NCBI RefSeq assembly: GCF_029893965.1 | Contig: NZ_JARXXP010000005.1 | Span: forward strand, 62,001 to 126,000 | Direction: 5' to 3' | Origin: Paenibacillus sp. PastM-3 | Lineage (GTDB): Bacteria > Bacillota > Bacilli > Paenibacillales > Paenibacillaceae | DNA length: 64,000 bases | Shown: positions 43,959 through 53,660 of the stretch, piece by piece | How positions within the stretch are numbered: position 1 is the first letter of the stretch | How the letters are laid out: each line of letters begins with the position of its first letter | Program-made: the position numbers and the translations under genes | The notes under the pieces: model-generated | What the model was told of the DNA's origin: nothing | Databases searched by the model: none | The model's input: the letters and a program-made list of their open reading frames with translations, nothing else

Positions 43959-45343
43959 CAGGAGCCCCCTGTTCCCAGCAGCATTTCACTGAGCTGTTCT
44001 TTGGAAGCCATCAGCAGATCATCCGGAACATTTTGACCGTTGGCCAAGTATGACAATTTAAGCGGAAAGTCATTTAATACATTAAACAGCGGCCCGTAGC
44101 TTCCTGTCTCATCCAGCTTGGTGAAAATGACCTTATCCAGCTGGTAGCGGCCGAAATGCTCTGCAATCAGTTTCATATCCCGGCTTTTGGAAGTCATACT
44201 CAGCACCAGGAAGGTTTCACTCTTTAATTCCTTGGCAAGCAGGCTCTGGAGCTCGGCTACAAACATTTCATTGCGGTAATTGCGTCCAGCCGTATCCATC
44301 AATACCAGATCACAGCTCTCAAGACGGAACATCGCTCTTTGGAGATCTCCTGGCGACTGCACAACCTCCAGCGGAATATTCAGAATGGCAGCGTATGTAC
44401 GCAGCTGCTCCACTGCAGATATCCGGTAAGTGTCGGAGGTAATAAGTCCTACTTTACGGCCATGCTTGAACAGCTGCTCGGCTGCCAGCTTGGCAATCGA
44501 GGTGGTTTTGCCTACGCCGGTCGGTCCGGCAATATAGACAATCCTGGTATCCGGAGCAATCCCGCCGGCAATTCTTCCGGCCAGGAACTCATTTATCTGC
44601 TCGCGCAGATTTTTCCCAAACTGGTCAGCGGTCCAGGTCCGCCCGTCTTCATTCCAACGGTCATAAATATTGCCGATCCACTCCTCTATGAGCACCGCAT
44701 CGGTATCCTGATCAATCAGCTGGCGCTTCAGCTCGTCAAGCATCTGAGGCAGTTCGACCCCTCTTGATGAATAACGGGCAATCCGTTCCATCCATTGTTT
44801 CATGTCCCTGATCTCGCGGAGCACATCGCTTTCCAGGGCTGATGACACAGCAGGATCAAGCCTTGCGTCAAGACTTTCATAGAGTGAAGACAATGAACCT
44901 TTTGATTCTTTGGACGGTGCTTGAGGCATAGCTTCGGCAGGCTTAATTACATTCTGCTCCTCTTCAACCGGGGGCATCACGGCCACCGCTCCTCTCGCCT
45001 CCTGGGCCTCGGACAGTGCAGCCGCAACTTCGGCGTAGGAATTGGCAGCAGGTCTTTCCTTGACAGGCGCCTGTGAGGCGCTGGCTGCCTTCTGGTAAGC
45101 CTGGGGCACAGCGCTTCGCGGAATGCTTGGAGGTGCTGCCGGGGCACTGCTTGCGGTGGCAGCTGGCTTGCGAGCCTCTTCAACCGCGGCTACTACTTCT
45201 ATTTTCTTTTTCTGGAACATTCCCAAAAACCCGCCAATTTTAATCTCTTTGGTACTGAGGATTACAGCATCGCTTCCCAGTTCGCTGCGGATGGAATGCA
45301 TCGCGTCAGGCATCGTGTCGACCACATAACGCTTTACTCTCAT
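43958..45343 (-). CDS. flhF: Signal-recognition-type GTPase FlhF
   Basis: SRP-family GTPase that positions flagella and recruits FliF. The 461 aa comprise a short conserved N-terminus (MRVKRYVVDTMPDAMHSIRSELG) and an Ala/Pro-rich variable B domain (about 65-160). The NG domain has GPTGVGKTTSIAKLAAEQ near 270, TSDTYRISAVEQLR, MDTAGRNYRN and FTKLDETGSYG. It overlaps flhA as ATGA (45340-45343) and is immediately followed by flhG. Confidence 0.96.
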   Translation of the reverse strand: MRVKRYVVDTMPDAMHSIRSELGSDAVILSTKEIKIGGFLGMFQKKKIEVVAAVEEARKPAATASSAPAAPPSIPRSAVPQAYQKAASASQAPVKERPAANSYAEVAAALSEAQEARGAVAVMPPVEEEQNVIKPAEAMPQAPSKESKGSLSSLYESLDARLDPAVSSALESDVLREIRDMKQWMERIARYSSRGVELPQMLDELKRQLIDQDTDAVLIEEWIGNIYDRWNEDGRTWTADQFGKNLREQINEFLAGRIAGGIAPDTRIVYIAGPTGVGKTTSIAKLAAEQLFKHGRKVGLITSDTYRISAVEQLRTYAAILNIPLEVVQSPGDLQRAMFRLESCDLVLMDTAGRNYRNEMFVAELQSLLAKELKSETFLVLSMTSKSRDMKLIAEHFGRYQLDKVIFTKLDETGSYGPLFNVLNDFPLKLSYLANGQNVPDDLLMASKEQLSEMLLGTGGS

Positions 45344-47373
45344 AAGTTCACCACCCCAACGCTTTGAATTTCAATATTAGGCTCCAGTTCGCTGTAGGAT
45401 AACACTGGAATGTCCTGCATCGTCCGCTCAATCACCTGGCGCAGATACATCCGGATGGTCGGGGATGTTAGCACAATTGGCTGCTGGCCGGATTGAAGAA
45501 GACGGTTAATCTGTTCAGTAAGTCTTTGATAGACCGTTTGTGTGGACACCGGATCAAGAGCCAGATAACTGCCCTGCTCGGTCTGCTGGACGCTTTCTGA
45601 AATTTTCTTTTCCAGGTTGGGTCCGACTGTAATGACCCGCAGGGTTTCTCCCGCCTGGGAGAACTGTTGGGTAATCTGTCTTGAAAGCGACTGGCGCACA
45701 TATTCCGTGAGAATATCCGGGTCTTTGGTATAAGTACCGTAGTCAGCCAGTGTCTCGAATATCGTGACCAAATCCCGGATAGAGATTTTTTCGCGGAGCA
45801 GCTTGCCCAGCACCTTCTGAATGTCACCAATTGCAAGCACCGAAGGAATGAGTTCATCAACCAGTACAGGATAATTTTCCCGCAGATTGTCCACCAGCTG
45901 CTTCGTCTCCTGACGTCCAAGCAGTTCATGCCCGTGGCGTTTGATCAGCTCTGTCAGATGTGTAGCCACAACTGAAGGCGGATCTACGACGGTATATCCG
46001 GACAGCTCAGCCCGATCCTTGACTGTTTCATCAATCCACAATGCCGGAAGACCAAATGAAGGCTCGACAGTTTCTATACCGTTAATCGACTCATCATCAT
46101 ACCCGGGACTCATGGCAAGATAGTGATTAAGTAATAATTCACCGCCGCCGACAGTATTTCCTTTAATTTTTATGACATATTCATTCGGTTTTAGTTGAAT
46201 ATTGTCGCGGATCCGTACAACTGGAACAATAAGCCCCATTTCCAGGGCACACTGCCGCCTGATCATAATAATCCGGTCAAGCAGATCCCCGCCCTGTGAA
46301 GTATCAGCCAGCGGAATTAGCCCATAGCCAAACTCAAATTCTATAGGGTCAACTGTCAGCAGATTGATCACACTTTCCGGACTGCGTACTTCTTCAATCT
46401 GTTTCTCTTCAACCAGCTGTTCATCAGCTATCTGCTTTTTACTGGCCTTTTTCCCCATACTATAGGCCGCATAAGCCAGAAGTCCTGCGAGCGGCAATGT
46501 AGACATTACAGTGATAGGGGTAAAGAAACCAAGGAAAGCGATCGTTACTGCCACGATATAGAGAAGATTTGGATACGACATTAGCTGACCTGTGAGGTCT
46601 TCGGCCAAATTTCCGTCCGATGCGGCTCTTGTAACGATCAGACCCGAAGCAGTAGAAATCAGCAAAGCGGGGATCTGGCTGACAAGACCATCGCCAATGG
46701 TCAATACTGAATATGTTGATAAGGATTCGGAAAAATCCATGCCATGAACAACCATTCCGATAATAAAGCCGCCGATTAAGTTGATTAACAGGATGATAAT
46801 ACTGGCAATTGCATCGCCTTTAACAAATTTACTCGCACCATCCATCGATCCGAAAAAATCTGCTTCGCGCTCTATTTTGAGGCGGCGTTCTTTGGCCTCC
46901 TGCTCGTTAATCATCCCGGCATTCAAATCGGCATCAATACTCATCTGTTTTCCGGGCATTGCATCCAGAGTAAAGCGGGCGCCTACCTCGGCAACGCGTT
47001 CGGAACCTTTAGTAATAACTATAAATTGTACTACAACCAAAATAAGAAACACGATAAATCCGATGGCGATTTGTCCGCCGGCGATCCAGCTGCCGAAGGT
47101 TGCAACAACCTCACCTGCATGACCATCTTTGAGAATCAGCTTGGTTGTAGAAATATTCAGTGCCAGACGAAATAGCGTTGTTATCAACAATAAAGAAGGG
47201 AAGATTGAGAATTGCAACGCTTCCTTATTGTTCATAGCAACCAGAATGATCATGAGAGCCAATGAAATATTTATAATGAGCAGTAAATCCAGAAGCCAAG
47301 CCGGGATAGGCAGAATCATCATAAGCACAATGCCTATAATGCCCATTAAAACTGATATATCTCTAGCTTTCAA
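45340..47373 (-). CDS. flhA: Flagellar type III export gate protein FlhA
   Basis: Large export-gate subunit. The 677-aa protein has about eight membrane helices in the first 310 residues. They carry the conserved FHIPEP loop region (TKGSERVAEVGARFTLDAMPGKQMSID) and end with a large cytoplasmic chaperone-docking domain. The start is TTG at 47373, 8 nt after GGGGGAGG. It lies between flhB and flhF, in the standard operon order. Confidence 0.97.
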   Translation of the reverse strand: MKARDISVLMGIIGIVLMMILPIPAWLLDLLLIINISLALMIILVAMNNKEALQFSIFPSLLLITTLFRLALNISTTKLILKDGHAGEVVATFGSWIAGGQIAIGFIVFLILVVVQFIVITKGSERVAEVGARFTLDAMPGKQMSIDADLNAGMINEQEAKERRLKIEREADFFGSMDGASKFVKGDAIASIIILLINLIGGFIIGMVVHGMDFSESLSTYSVLTIGDGLVSQIPALLISTASGLIVTRAASDGNLAEDLTGQLMSYPNLLYIVAVTIAFLGFFTPITVMSTLPLAGLLAYAAYSMGKKASKKQIADEQLVEEKQIEEVRSPESVINLLTVDPIEFEFGYGLIPLADTSQGGDLLDRIIMIRRQCALEMGLIVPVVRIRDNIQLKPNEYVIKIKGNTVGGGELLLNHYLAMSPGYDDESINGIETVEPSFGLPALWIDETVKDRAELSGYTVVDPPSVVATHLTELIKRHGHELLGRQETKQLVDNLRENYPVLVDELIPSVLAIGDIQKVLGKLLREKISIRDLVTIFETLADYGTYTKDPDILTEYVRQSLSRQITQQFSQAGETLRVITVGPNLEKKISESVQQTEQGSYLALDPVSTQTVYQRLTEQINRLLQSGQQPIVLTSPTIRMYLRQVIERTMQDIPVLSYSELEPNIEIQSVGVVNL

Positions 47374-47379
47374 TGTCCG

Positions 47380-48486
47380 TTACCTCCCCCGGTTATTTCC
47401 TCTACCTTTTAGCTTATATACATAGGCCAGCACTTCGGCAACCGCCTGAAACAGATCCTGGGGAACTACATCCCCGATCTCTGCCCTTTGGAATAAAGCC
47501 CGTGCGAGCGGCTTGTTCTCCATCGTTGTAACACCATGTTCCTTAGCAAGCTCCCTGATCCGGAGCGCAACATAATCCTGGCCTTTGGCAACAATCTGCG
47601 GAGCCTCCATAGTGGATCCGTCATATTTTAATGCTACAGCAAAATGAGTAGGGTTCGTAATGATTACATCTGCATTGGGAACCTCCTGCATCATGCGCAT
47701 CATAGCCATTTTACGTTGGGCCGCTTTGATTTTCCCCTTAATCTGGGGATCACCCTCCTGATTTTTGTACTCATCCTTGATTTCCTGCTTAGACATCTTT
47801 AGACTCTTTTCATGCTGGAATCTCTGATAGATGTAATCGAATATAGCCAGAACCAATAGAACAGACCCGATCTTGAGCCCCAGATTCATCGTCATCTTTG
47901 CCGCATATCGGTAGGCTCCTTCTGCATCAACATGAGTAAGTGAAGCAATACTGTCCCTCTCACCCCAAAGAGCGCTGTATACGAGGTATCCAACAATCAG
48001 CAATTTAAACACAGATTTGAGAAATTCCACAAATGATCTCATGGAAAAAATATTCTTAAGCCCGCTAATCGGATTTAATTTGCTGAATTTGGGAGTGATT
48101 CCGGTTGTGGTATAAAGGAAGCCTACTTCAGCATAGTTAACAACTAAAGCTGCTACAAGGATAACAATCAGAAGTGGAGCCAATAAAATCAGAATCTGTA
48201 CCCCGTACTCATTAAACATTTTGATAACATTGTCCGAAGTGACTTCCATCAGCATACGGTTCTTTAAAACATCTGTATAAAGTGTTATTAGACGTTCCTT
48301 CATATAGCTTCCAAACGAAATCATACTGATCAATGCAGAAAGCAGGACTATAGCACCGGACAGCTCAGCACTTTTGGGAACCTGACCTTTTTTGCGGGCA
48401 TCTGAACGCTTTTTCCCTGTAGGCTTCTCGGTCTTGTCTCCTCCAAAGAGCTGGAGATCCAGTTTATATCTTCTTACCTCATGCAT
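47380..48486 (-). CDS. flhB: Flagellar export switch protein FlhB
   Basis: Export-gate component that switches substrate class after hook completion. The 368-aa protein has four membrane helices and a cytoplasmic domain with the autocleavage motif NPTH (in VIITNPTHFAVALKYD). The N-terminus LDLQLFGGDKTEKPTGKKR is typical. The ATG at 48486 has AGGAGAG 8 nt upstream; an in-frame start 18 nt earlier overlaps it and is rejected. Confidence 0.97.
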   Translation of the reverse strand: MHEVRRYKLDLQLFGGDKTEKPTGKKRSDARKKGQVPKSAELSGAIVLLSALISMISFGSYMKERLITLYTDVLKNRMLMEVTSDNVIKMFNEYGVQILILLAPLLIVILVAALVVNYAEVGFLYTTTGITPKFSKLNPISGLKNIFSMRSFVEFLKSVFKLLIVGYLVYSALWGERDSIASLTHVDAEGAYRYAAKMTMNLGLKIGSVLLVLAIFDYIYQRFQHEKSLKMSKQEIKDEYKNQEGDPQIKGKIKAAQRKMAMMRMMQEVPNADVIITNPTHFAVALKYDGSTMEAPQIVAKGQDYVALRIRELAKEHGVTTMENKPLARALFQRAEIGDVVPQDLFQAVAEVLAYVYKLKGRGNNRGR

Positions 48487-48510
48487 ATCACATTCTCTCC
48501 TCACAGTTAC

Positions 48511-49302
48511 CTAAGGACTCTTCCTCAAGAGGACGAGCAAATTCTGCATAGACTCAAACATGATGTCGTAAAGATTCTGAAACAAATAAGCAAGGCCCGG
48601 CATAAGGATAAGAAATAATGCAAGGCCTATAATGATTTTGAGCGGAACTCCAATTACAAACACATTATATTGCGGGGCTGTTCTTGCCAGGAATGCCAAT
48701 CCAACATCTGTAAGAAACAAAGCCGTTACCAACGGAGCTGACATTTGAAAAGCTAACATAAAAGATTGGGCGAAACTGCGAACCAGGAAATCAGAAAGAC
48801 TCCCGTCCAGCATTTTGAAAAACAGGATATTGTCAATTGGCACCCAATCATAGCTGTAGACAATGGCATTAAGCAAATGATGGTGACCATTCATGATCAC
48901 AAACATGGTCAGCGCAATCATATATTTGAAGTTACCAAAAATCGGAGCAGACGTCCCAGTGAGCGGATCTATTACGTTAGCGATGGCAAAGCCGATTTGG
49001 ATATCAATAAACGATCCCGCTGTCTGTATCGTCATAAACATCAGATAACCGATAAATCCGAGCAGGAGCCCTATTAACACTTCTCTGATAATAAGAATGA
49101 CGTAGGTTAGATCCTGTGGAACGGTTATTCCCGTCCCGCCAGAGCTAAATATGATCATGGACACAAAAAAAGACAATCCGATTTTGAATTGTAGCGGTAT
49201 ACTCCGCGAGGAAAAGACCGGAACAACAACAAAAAAGGAGGTAATTCGACAAAAAATCAGCAGAAATACAGGAAAACTTTGCAGCAGAGTCTCTATGTTC
49301 AT
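48511..49302 (-). CDS. fliR: Flagellar export protein FliR
   Basis: Integral membrane part of the FliPQR export channel. The 263-aa protein has six hydrophobic segments and family features such as FCRITSFFVVVPVFSSRSIP and LPLTGTSAPIFGN-like loops (here DPLTGTSAPIFGN). The ATG lies 4 nt after the fliQ stop with no recognisable Shine-Dalgarno, so translation probably depends on ribosomes finishing fliQ. Confidence 0.95.
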   Translation of the reverse strand: MNIETLLQSFPVFLLIFCRITSFFVVVPVFSSRSIPLQFKIGLSFFVSMIIFSSGGTGITVPQDLTYVILIIREVLIGLLLGFIGYLMFMTIQTAGSFIDIQIGFAIANVIDPLTGTSAPIFGNFKYMIALTMFVIMNGHHHLLNAIVYSYDWVPIDNILFFKMLDGSLSDFLVRSFAQSFMLAFQMSAPLVTALFLTDVGLAFLARTAPQYNVFVIGVPLKIIIGLALFLILMPGLAYLFQNLYDIMFESMQNLLVLLRKSP

Positions 49303-49306
49303 GAGC

Positions 49307-49576
49307 TTAACCGATATACATATAGAGATTGCCCAAAATTTGTCCCGTAAAATCTACTAGTTTGGTAATAATCCAAGGTCCAAACAGCAGCAAAGCGAGC
49401 AGCACGGCGACAATTTTCGGCACAAAGGCTAAGGTCTGCTCCTGAATCTGCGTTGTCGCCTGAAAGATACTGACGATCAGCCCCACCGCCAGACCAAGGA
49501 TCAGCATTGGAGCACTTGTTTCAAGTATCAAATATACAGCCTGACCGGCTATACCGATGATAAACTCCGCATTCAT
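49307..49576 (-). CDS. fliQ: Flagellar export protein FliQ
   Basis: Small channel subunit of the export gate. The 89-aa protein has two membrane helices and the family segments SAPMLILGLAVGLIVSIFQATTQIQEQTL and FGPWI. GGAGG precedes the ATG at 49576. Standard size and position between fliP and fliR. Confidence 0.96.
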   Translation of the reverse strand: MNAEFIIGIAGQAVYLILETSAPMLILGLAVGLIVSIFQATTQIQEQTLAFVPKIVAVLLALLLFGPWIITKLVDFTGQILGNLYMYIG

Positions 49577-49599
49577 CCCCGTATGCCTCCTCTCAATTG

Positions 49600-50367
49600 T
49601 CAGGTGTTGAAACTAAGCAGCAGCGATTGTACGACCAGGTACCAGCCATCCACCAGTACAAACAGCATTATTTTAAATGGTAATGAAATCATAACCGGGG
49701 GCAGCATCATCATCCCCATGGCCATTAGTGTACTGGACACAACAACATCAATGACCAGAAAAGGGATAAATATCATAAAACCCATCATAAAGGCCTTTTT
49801 CATCTCACCGATGGCAAAAGCAGGCACCATTACCGTAAGCGGAATATCGCTGTAGGTGGCAGGCTTGACCGTAGCATTGCCGCCGGTATAATTCATAAAC
49901 AGCAGCAGGTCTTTGGTGTTGGTCTGCTTGAACATAAATTCCTTCATCGGGTCGGCTGCTTTAGCGAGCGCCTCGGACTGGGTAAGCGTCCCCTTCATGT
50001 ACGGCTGCAGCGCCTGTTCATTCACCTGTGAAAGCGTGGGTGACATAATAAATAGCGTCAGAAACAAGGCAAGTCCCACCAGAACCTGGTTAGGAGGCAT
50101 TTGCTGCGTGCCGAGGGAGGTTCTGACAAAACCGAGCACGATAACGATCCGCGTAAAGCTAGTCATAAGGACTAAAAAAGCCGGGGCCACACTCAAAACT
50201 GTCACAAGGAGCAGAATTGAGATGGAGCTGGTTCCCCCGCCGGCTGTGCCGTCACTGTCTCCGACCTGAATATTAATATTCGGAATAGGATCTGCGTGAA
50301 TCGGATGCATAAGCAACATACTGAACATACCGAGCAAAAGAAATGAAAGAATCAGCTTTTTGTTCAT
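49600..50367 (-). CDS. fliP: Flagellar export protein FliP
   Basis: Core channel subunit of the export gate. The 255-aa protein has a cleavable-looking signal peptide (residues 1-25, ending HPIHAD) and four membrane segments. The family motif FTRIVIVLGFVRTSLGTQQMPPNQVL is present, as are MFVLVDGW-like residues near the end. The ATG overlaps the fliO stop as ATGA. Confidence 0.97.
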   Translation of the reverse strand: MNKKLILSFLLLGMFSMLLMHPIHADPIPNINIQVGDSDGTAGGGTSSISILLLVTVLSVAPAFLVLMTSFTRIVIVLGFVRTSLGTQQMPPNQVLVGLALFLTLFIMSPTLSQVNEQALQPYMKGTLTQSEALAKAADPMKEFMFKQTNTKDLLLFMNYTGGNATVKPATYSDIPLTVMVPAFAIGEMKKAFMMGFMIFIPFLVIDVVVSSTLMAMGMMMLPPVMISLPFKIMLFVLVDGWYLVVQSLLLSFNT

Positions 50368-50891
50368 AAATCCCTCGACTCATCCTTAAGACTGTCATCC
50401 CGGAGAAGCTCTTCCATTTTCTCTTTACGCTCAGGCGACTGCGCAAGCTTGGATTGCAAGGTCTCATAAAAAGAGGATGTTTCATTAAGTTCGATTTCCT
50501 GAGAAGGCACCTCTCCGCGCACCCTTGTTTTGATCTTGGATAAAAGCGGCTCCAGCAAATTACTCTGCCCTGCCGCCTGATCCTCAAATCTGGAGATGAT
50601 AATCGCTACCTCAGCGGGATCAGTGATTTTGTCCAAAATGGATATATTCTCACCAACCCCGATCAGGTAGAGGCTGCCGCCGATTTCCAGAATCTGCACC
50701 GACTTGTTGGGACCCATACCGACCGCGCCAAGCGTCCGGATGGACTGTCCACTCATAAAAGTCTGATTGCGGCGACCGAGAAAGCGGATCAGCAGCACTA
50801 TAAGAACCACAATAATGACAAGAACAAATATAACTTTCAGTAAACTCAGCAGGGGATTGCTGTCTCCGAACGTTTCGGAAGTAGCTAACAT
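50364..50891 (-). CDS. fliO: Flagellar biosynthesis protein FliO/FliZ
   Basis: Bitopic membrane protein assisting FliP assembly. The 175-aa protein has one membrane helix (about 17-40) and a FliO domain with IRTLGAVGMGPNKSVQILEIGGSLYLIGVGE in two consecutive strands. A charged C-terminal tail follows. Unlike the longer B. subtilis FliZ it lacks a signal peptide. AGGAAG precedes the ATG; it is 12 nt after cheY. Confidence 0.9.
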   Translation of the reverse strand: MLATSETFGDSNPLLSLLKVIFVLVIIVVLIVLLIRFLGRRNQTFMSGQSIRTLGAVGMGPNKSVQILEIGGSLYLIGVGENISILDKITDPAEVAIIISRFEDQAAGQSNLLEPLLSKIKTRVRGEVPSQEIELNETSSFYETLQSKLAQSPERKEKMEELLRDDSLKDESRDL

Positions 50892-50903
50892 GCCTTATGC
50901 TTC

Positions 50904-51269
50904 CTATACGCCTAGCGTCTTGTTGATAGCTTCGATAACACGGTCTGCCTGAAACGGCTTTACGATGAAATCTTTGGCACCTGCCTGAATAGCATCAATA
51001 ACCATAGCCTGCTGACCCATGGCTGAGCACATGATGACTTTGGCGTTGGCGTCCACTTTTTTGATTTCTTTCAGGGCGGCAATACCGTCCATTTCAGGCA
51101 TGGTGATATCCATTGTAATCAGATCCGGGCGAAGCTCCTTAAACTTTTCGATCGCCTGTGCACCGTCCTGGGCTTCCCCCACTACCTCAAATCCGTTTTT
51201 CGACAAAATGTCACGGATCATCATTCTCATAAATGCTGCATCGTCCACGATTAGAATTCGGTTAGCCAT
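50904..51269 (-). CDS. cheY: Chemotaxis response regulator CheY
   Basis: Single receiver domain that, when phosphorylated by CheA, binds the FliM/FliY switch. In 121 aa it has the acidic pair D9-D10, phospho-acceptor D54 (MDITMPEMDG), Ser in MCSAMGQQ and the conserved Lys in VKPFQADR. The ATG at 51269 follows GGGAGGA; the earlier in-frame start (51323) lies inside fliY and lacks homology. Confidence 0.96.
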   Translation of the reverse strand: MANRILIVDDAAFMRMMIRDILSKNGFEVVGEAQDGAQAIEKFKELRPDLITMDITMPEMDGIAALKEIKKVDANAKVIMCSAMGQQAMVIDAIQAGAKDFIVKPFQADRVIEAINKTLGV

Positions 51270-51295
51270 TTTAAAAAAATCCTCCCTAAGTATGT

Positions 51296-52633
51296 TTATT
51301 GTAGTTTTTGAATGCGGTCCCACTGGCTGACGATATCCGTAACGCGAACTCCAAAGTTTTCGTCAATGACCACGACTTCCCCTTTGGCGATAAGTTTGTT
51401 GTTAACCAGAATGTCAACCGGCTCACCAGCCAGCTTGTCCAGCTCGATAATCGAGCCTTGTGACATTTCTAAAATATCTTTGATCTGCTTTTGGGTCCTT
51501 CCTAATTCTACGGTGACTTTCAGTGGTATGTCCATCAATAAATTTAAATTATTTTCATCGACATTGCCAAAAGCTCCTGCGCTCAGGTTAGCAAACTGTA
51601 CCGGCTGTACGTTTACATTGCGGCTCGGCGGCGGAGTCTGCGGCGGAGTCTGTTCATACTGCATACCTTGCGGCGGCATTCCGTATTGCGGCATACCGTA
51701 AGGCTGCATTCCTGGCATTCCGTAGGCCGGCATTCCAGCCGGAGGATAATAGTAGCCACCTTCCATTCCCGGATACGGAGGCATAGGCGGCATCCCCTGC
51801 GGCGGATACTGCGGAGGAACGCCTCCCTGCTGAGGCGGAATTTGCTGCATTGGCGGCGCTGACTGTGCCTGCTCATTAGCAGGAGGAGCAGATGCCGCAG
51901 GGGCTGGCGGCGCCTCTGTACGAGCAGCAGCCGTTTCCTGCTCAGGCTGGCTCACATCGCCCAGCAGCATAGTCACCATATCCTTGGCAAACTGTACCGG
52001 CAAGAGCTGCATGATCGTCGAATCGATCAAATCCCCGATTTTCAGACGGAACGAGATTTGAATCAGCGTTTCATCATCTGGCAGACTGCCAACGCCTTCA
52101 CCGCTCGACATATTGAGAATATCGATCCCCGGAGGAGAAATGTTGACAAACCTGTTGAAGATCGTAGACATGGAAGTCGCAGAGGAGCCCATCATCTGGT
52201 TCATTGCTTCCTGTACGGCGCTGATATGGATTTCATTCAGCTCTTCGTCCTTAGGCTCGCCTTCACCGCCAAGCATAAGGTCGGCGATGACCTGGGCATC
52301 CCTGATTTTGATGACCAGAGAATTGATGCCCTGGAAGCCGTCCACATACTGAACATGTACAGCCACATGCGGTTTCGGAAATGCTTCTTCAAATTCGCTT
52401 CGTGTAATAATGGATACCTTTGGGGTAGTAATATCAACCTTTTTCCCCAGCAAGGTGGAAAGTGCAGTCGCTGCACTGCCGAATGTAATATTCCCGATTT
52501 CCCCCAGCGCGTCCTGCTCAAACGGTGTTAGGAAATCATCTACCGTTTTGGTCTGGGGTGCCAGCGAGCCTTCCGCAGATTGTCTGAGAAGAGCATCGAT
52601 TTCTTCCTGGGATAAATAATCTTTACTCGTCAA
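51296..52633 (-). CDS. fliY: Flagellar switch/CheY-P phosphatase FliY with Pro/Met/Tyr-rich linker
   Basis: C-ring component and CheY-P phosphatase of Gram-positives. Near the N-terminus is a SQEEIDALL peptide like the one in FliM. Two CheC-like phosphatase motifs follow (EQDALGEIGNITFGSAATAL and IHISAVQEAMNQMMG). The C-terminal SpoA/FliN domain (VELGRTQKQIKDILEMSQGSIIELD) comes last. Between the domains is a roughly 110-residue stretch (about 230-340) very rich in Pro, Gly, Met, Gln and Tyr with MPxYGMP-like repeats. The total is 445 aa against 378 in B. subtilis. The TTG start at 52633 has AAGGAG 9 nt upstream and overlaps fliM. Confidence 0.94.
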   Translation of the reverse strand: MTSKDYLSQEEIDALLRQSAEGSLAPQTKTVDDFLTPFEQDALGEIGNITFGSAATALSTLLGKKVDITTPKVSIITRSEFEEAFPKPHVAVHVQYVDGFQGINSLVIKIRDAQVIADLMLGGEGEPKDEELNEIHISAVQEAMNQMMGSSATSMSTIFNRFVNISPPGIDILNMSSGEGVGSLPDDETLIQISFRLKIGDLIDSTIMQLLPVQFAKDMVTMLLGDVSQPEQETAAARTEAPPAPAASAPPANEQAQSAPPMQQIPPQQGGVPPQYPPQGMPPMPPYPGMEGGYYYPPAGMPAYGMPGMQPYGMPQYGMPPQGMQYEQTPPQTPPPSRNVNVQPVQFANLSAGAFGNVDENNLNLLMDIPLKVTVELGRTQKQIKDILEMSQGSIIELDKLAGEPVDILVNNKLIAKGEVVVIDENFGVRVTDIVSQWDRIQKLQ

Positions 52634-53621
52634 ACTCTTCAACTCCTTCACTGACAATCTCGTCTATTTGTACCGCCACACGATCCTTTATCATCCCGGG
52701 ACTTCCGATGAATTTCAGCCTATCCCCTACTTTAATGGACAAGCCTGCGTCCACTGTCTTATTAAGAGAGATAACGTCGCCGACATTAAGCCCGAGAAAT
52801 TCAGCAATGGATAACCTCGATTCGCCTAGCTCTGCCACAATAGGCAGCTGGGCCTGGTTAACTCTAGATCTTATGGCTTCTAACTCCACTTCATCACGGA
52901 CCTTCTTCTCCGAGACAAACCATTGATGGACGGAGAGCCTTGACATGATCGGCTCCAGAACAACGTGAGGGATACAAAGATTGATCATCCCTGTAGTATC
53001 GCCGATTTTGGTGCTCAAGGAGATCAGGGCAATCGTTTCGTTCGGCGACACAATCTGCATAAACTGCGGATTCGTCTCCAGTCCTTCCATCCGCGGACTG
53101 ATATCAAGCACGGTTTTCCAGGCTTCCTGCAGACTCTCAAAGCATCTGCTGAAGATCCTTTCCATAATGGTTGTTTCGATTTCGGTCAATGCAGTGATCT
53201 TAGTAGGGGCAGTACCAAAACCTCCGAGCATCCTGTCAAGCATTGCAAAAGCGATATTCGGATGTACCTCCATAACCATGCGTCCTTCTAGCGGTTCTGC
53301 CTCAAAAATATTCAAAATCGTCATTTTGGGAATGGAGCGGATAAACTCATCATAAGGGAGCTGCTCTACTTGAACGACATTGATCTGTACGAAGGTGCGT
53401 AATTGGGCCGAAAAGTACGTTGTAAGATAGCGGGCAAAGTTATCATGGATGCGCGTTAGGCTTCGGATATGATCCTTTGAAAAGCGTACAGCCCGTTTGA
53501 AATCATAGGAGCGGATTTTTTCCTGAGTTTCTTCTTTTTTCAGCTCATCGGCATCCATTTCACCCGAAGAAAGTGCGGCAAGCAGAGCATCAATTTCATT
53601 TTGTGATAGTACATCAACCAA
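52623..53621 (-). CDS. fliM: Flagellar motor switch protein FliM
   Basis: C-ring protein binding CheY-P and controlling rotation direction. The N-terminal CheY-binding peptide VLSQNEIDALLAAL is present. The CheC-like middle domain (GGFGTAPTKITALTEIE) and the C-terminal SpoA domain (AELGESRLSIAEFLGLNVGDVISLN) follow. A TTG start at 53621, 8 nt after a G-run, gives 332 aa, identical to the B. subtilis length; a GTG 9 nt upstream overlaps the site. Confidence 0.96.
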   Translation of the reverse strand: MVDVLSQNEIDALLAALSSGEMDADELKKEETQEKIRSYDFKRAVRFSKDHIRSLTRIHDNFARYLTTYFSAQLRTFVQINVVQVEQLPYDEFIRSIPKMTILNIFEAEPLEGRMVMEVHPNIAFAMLDRMLGGFGTAPTKITALTEIETTIMERIFSRCFESLQEAWKTVLDISPRMEGLETNPQFMQIVSPNETIALISLSTKIGDTTGMINLCIPHVVLEPIMSRLSVHQWFVSEKKVRDEVELEAIRSRVNQAQLPIVAELGESRLSIAEFLGLNVGDVISLNKTVDAGLSIKVGDRLKFIGSPGMIKDRVAVQIDEIVSEGVEEFDE

Positions 53622-53660
53622 TTTATTCACCCCCCCATCAAGGAATTATCCTGTAAGCAG

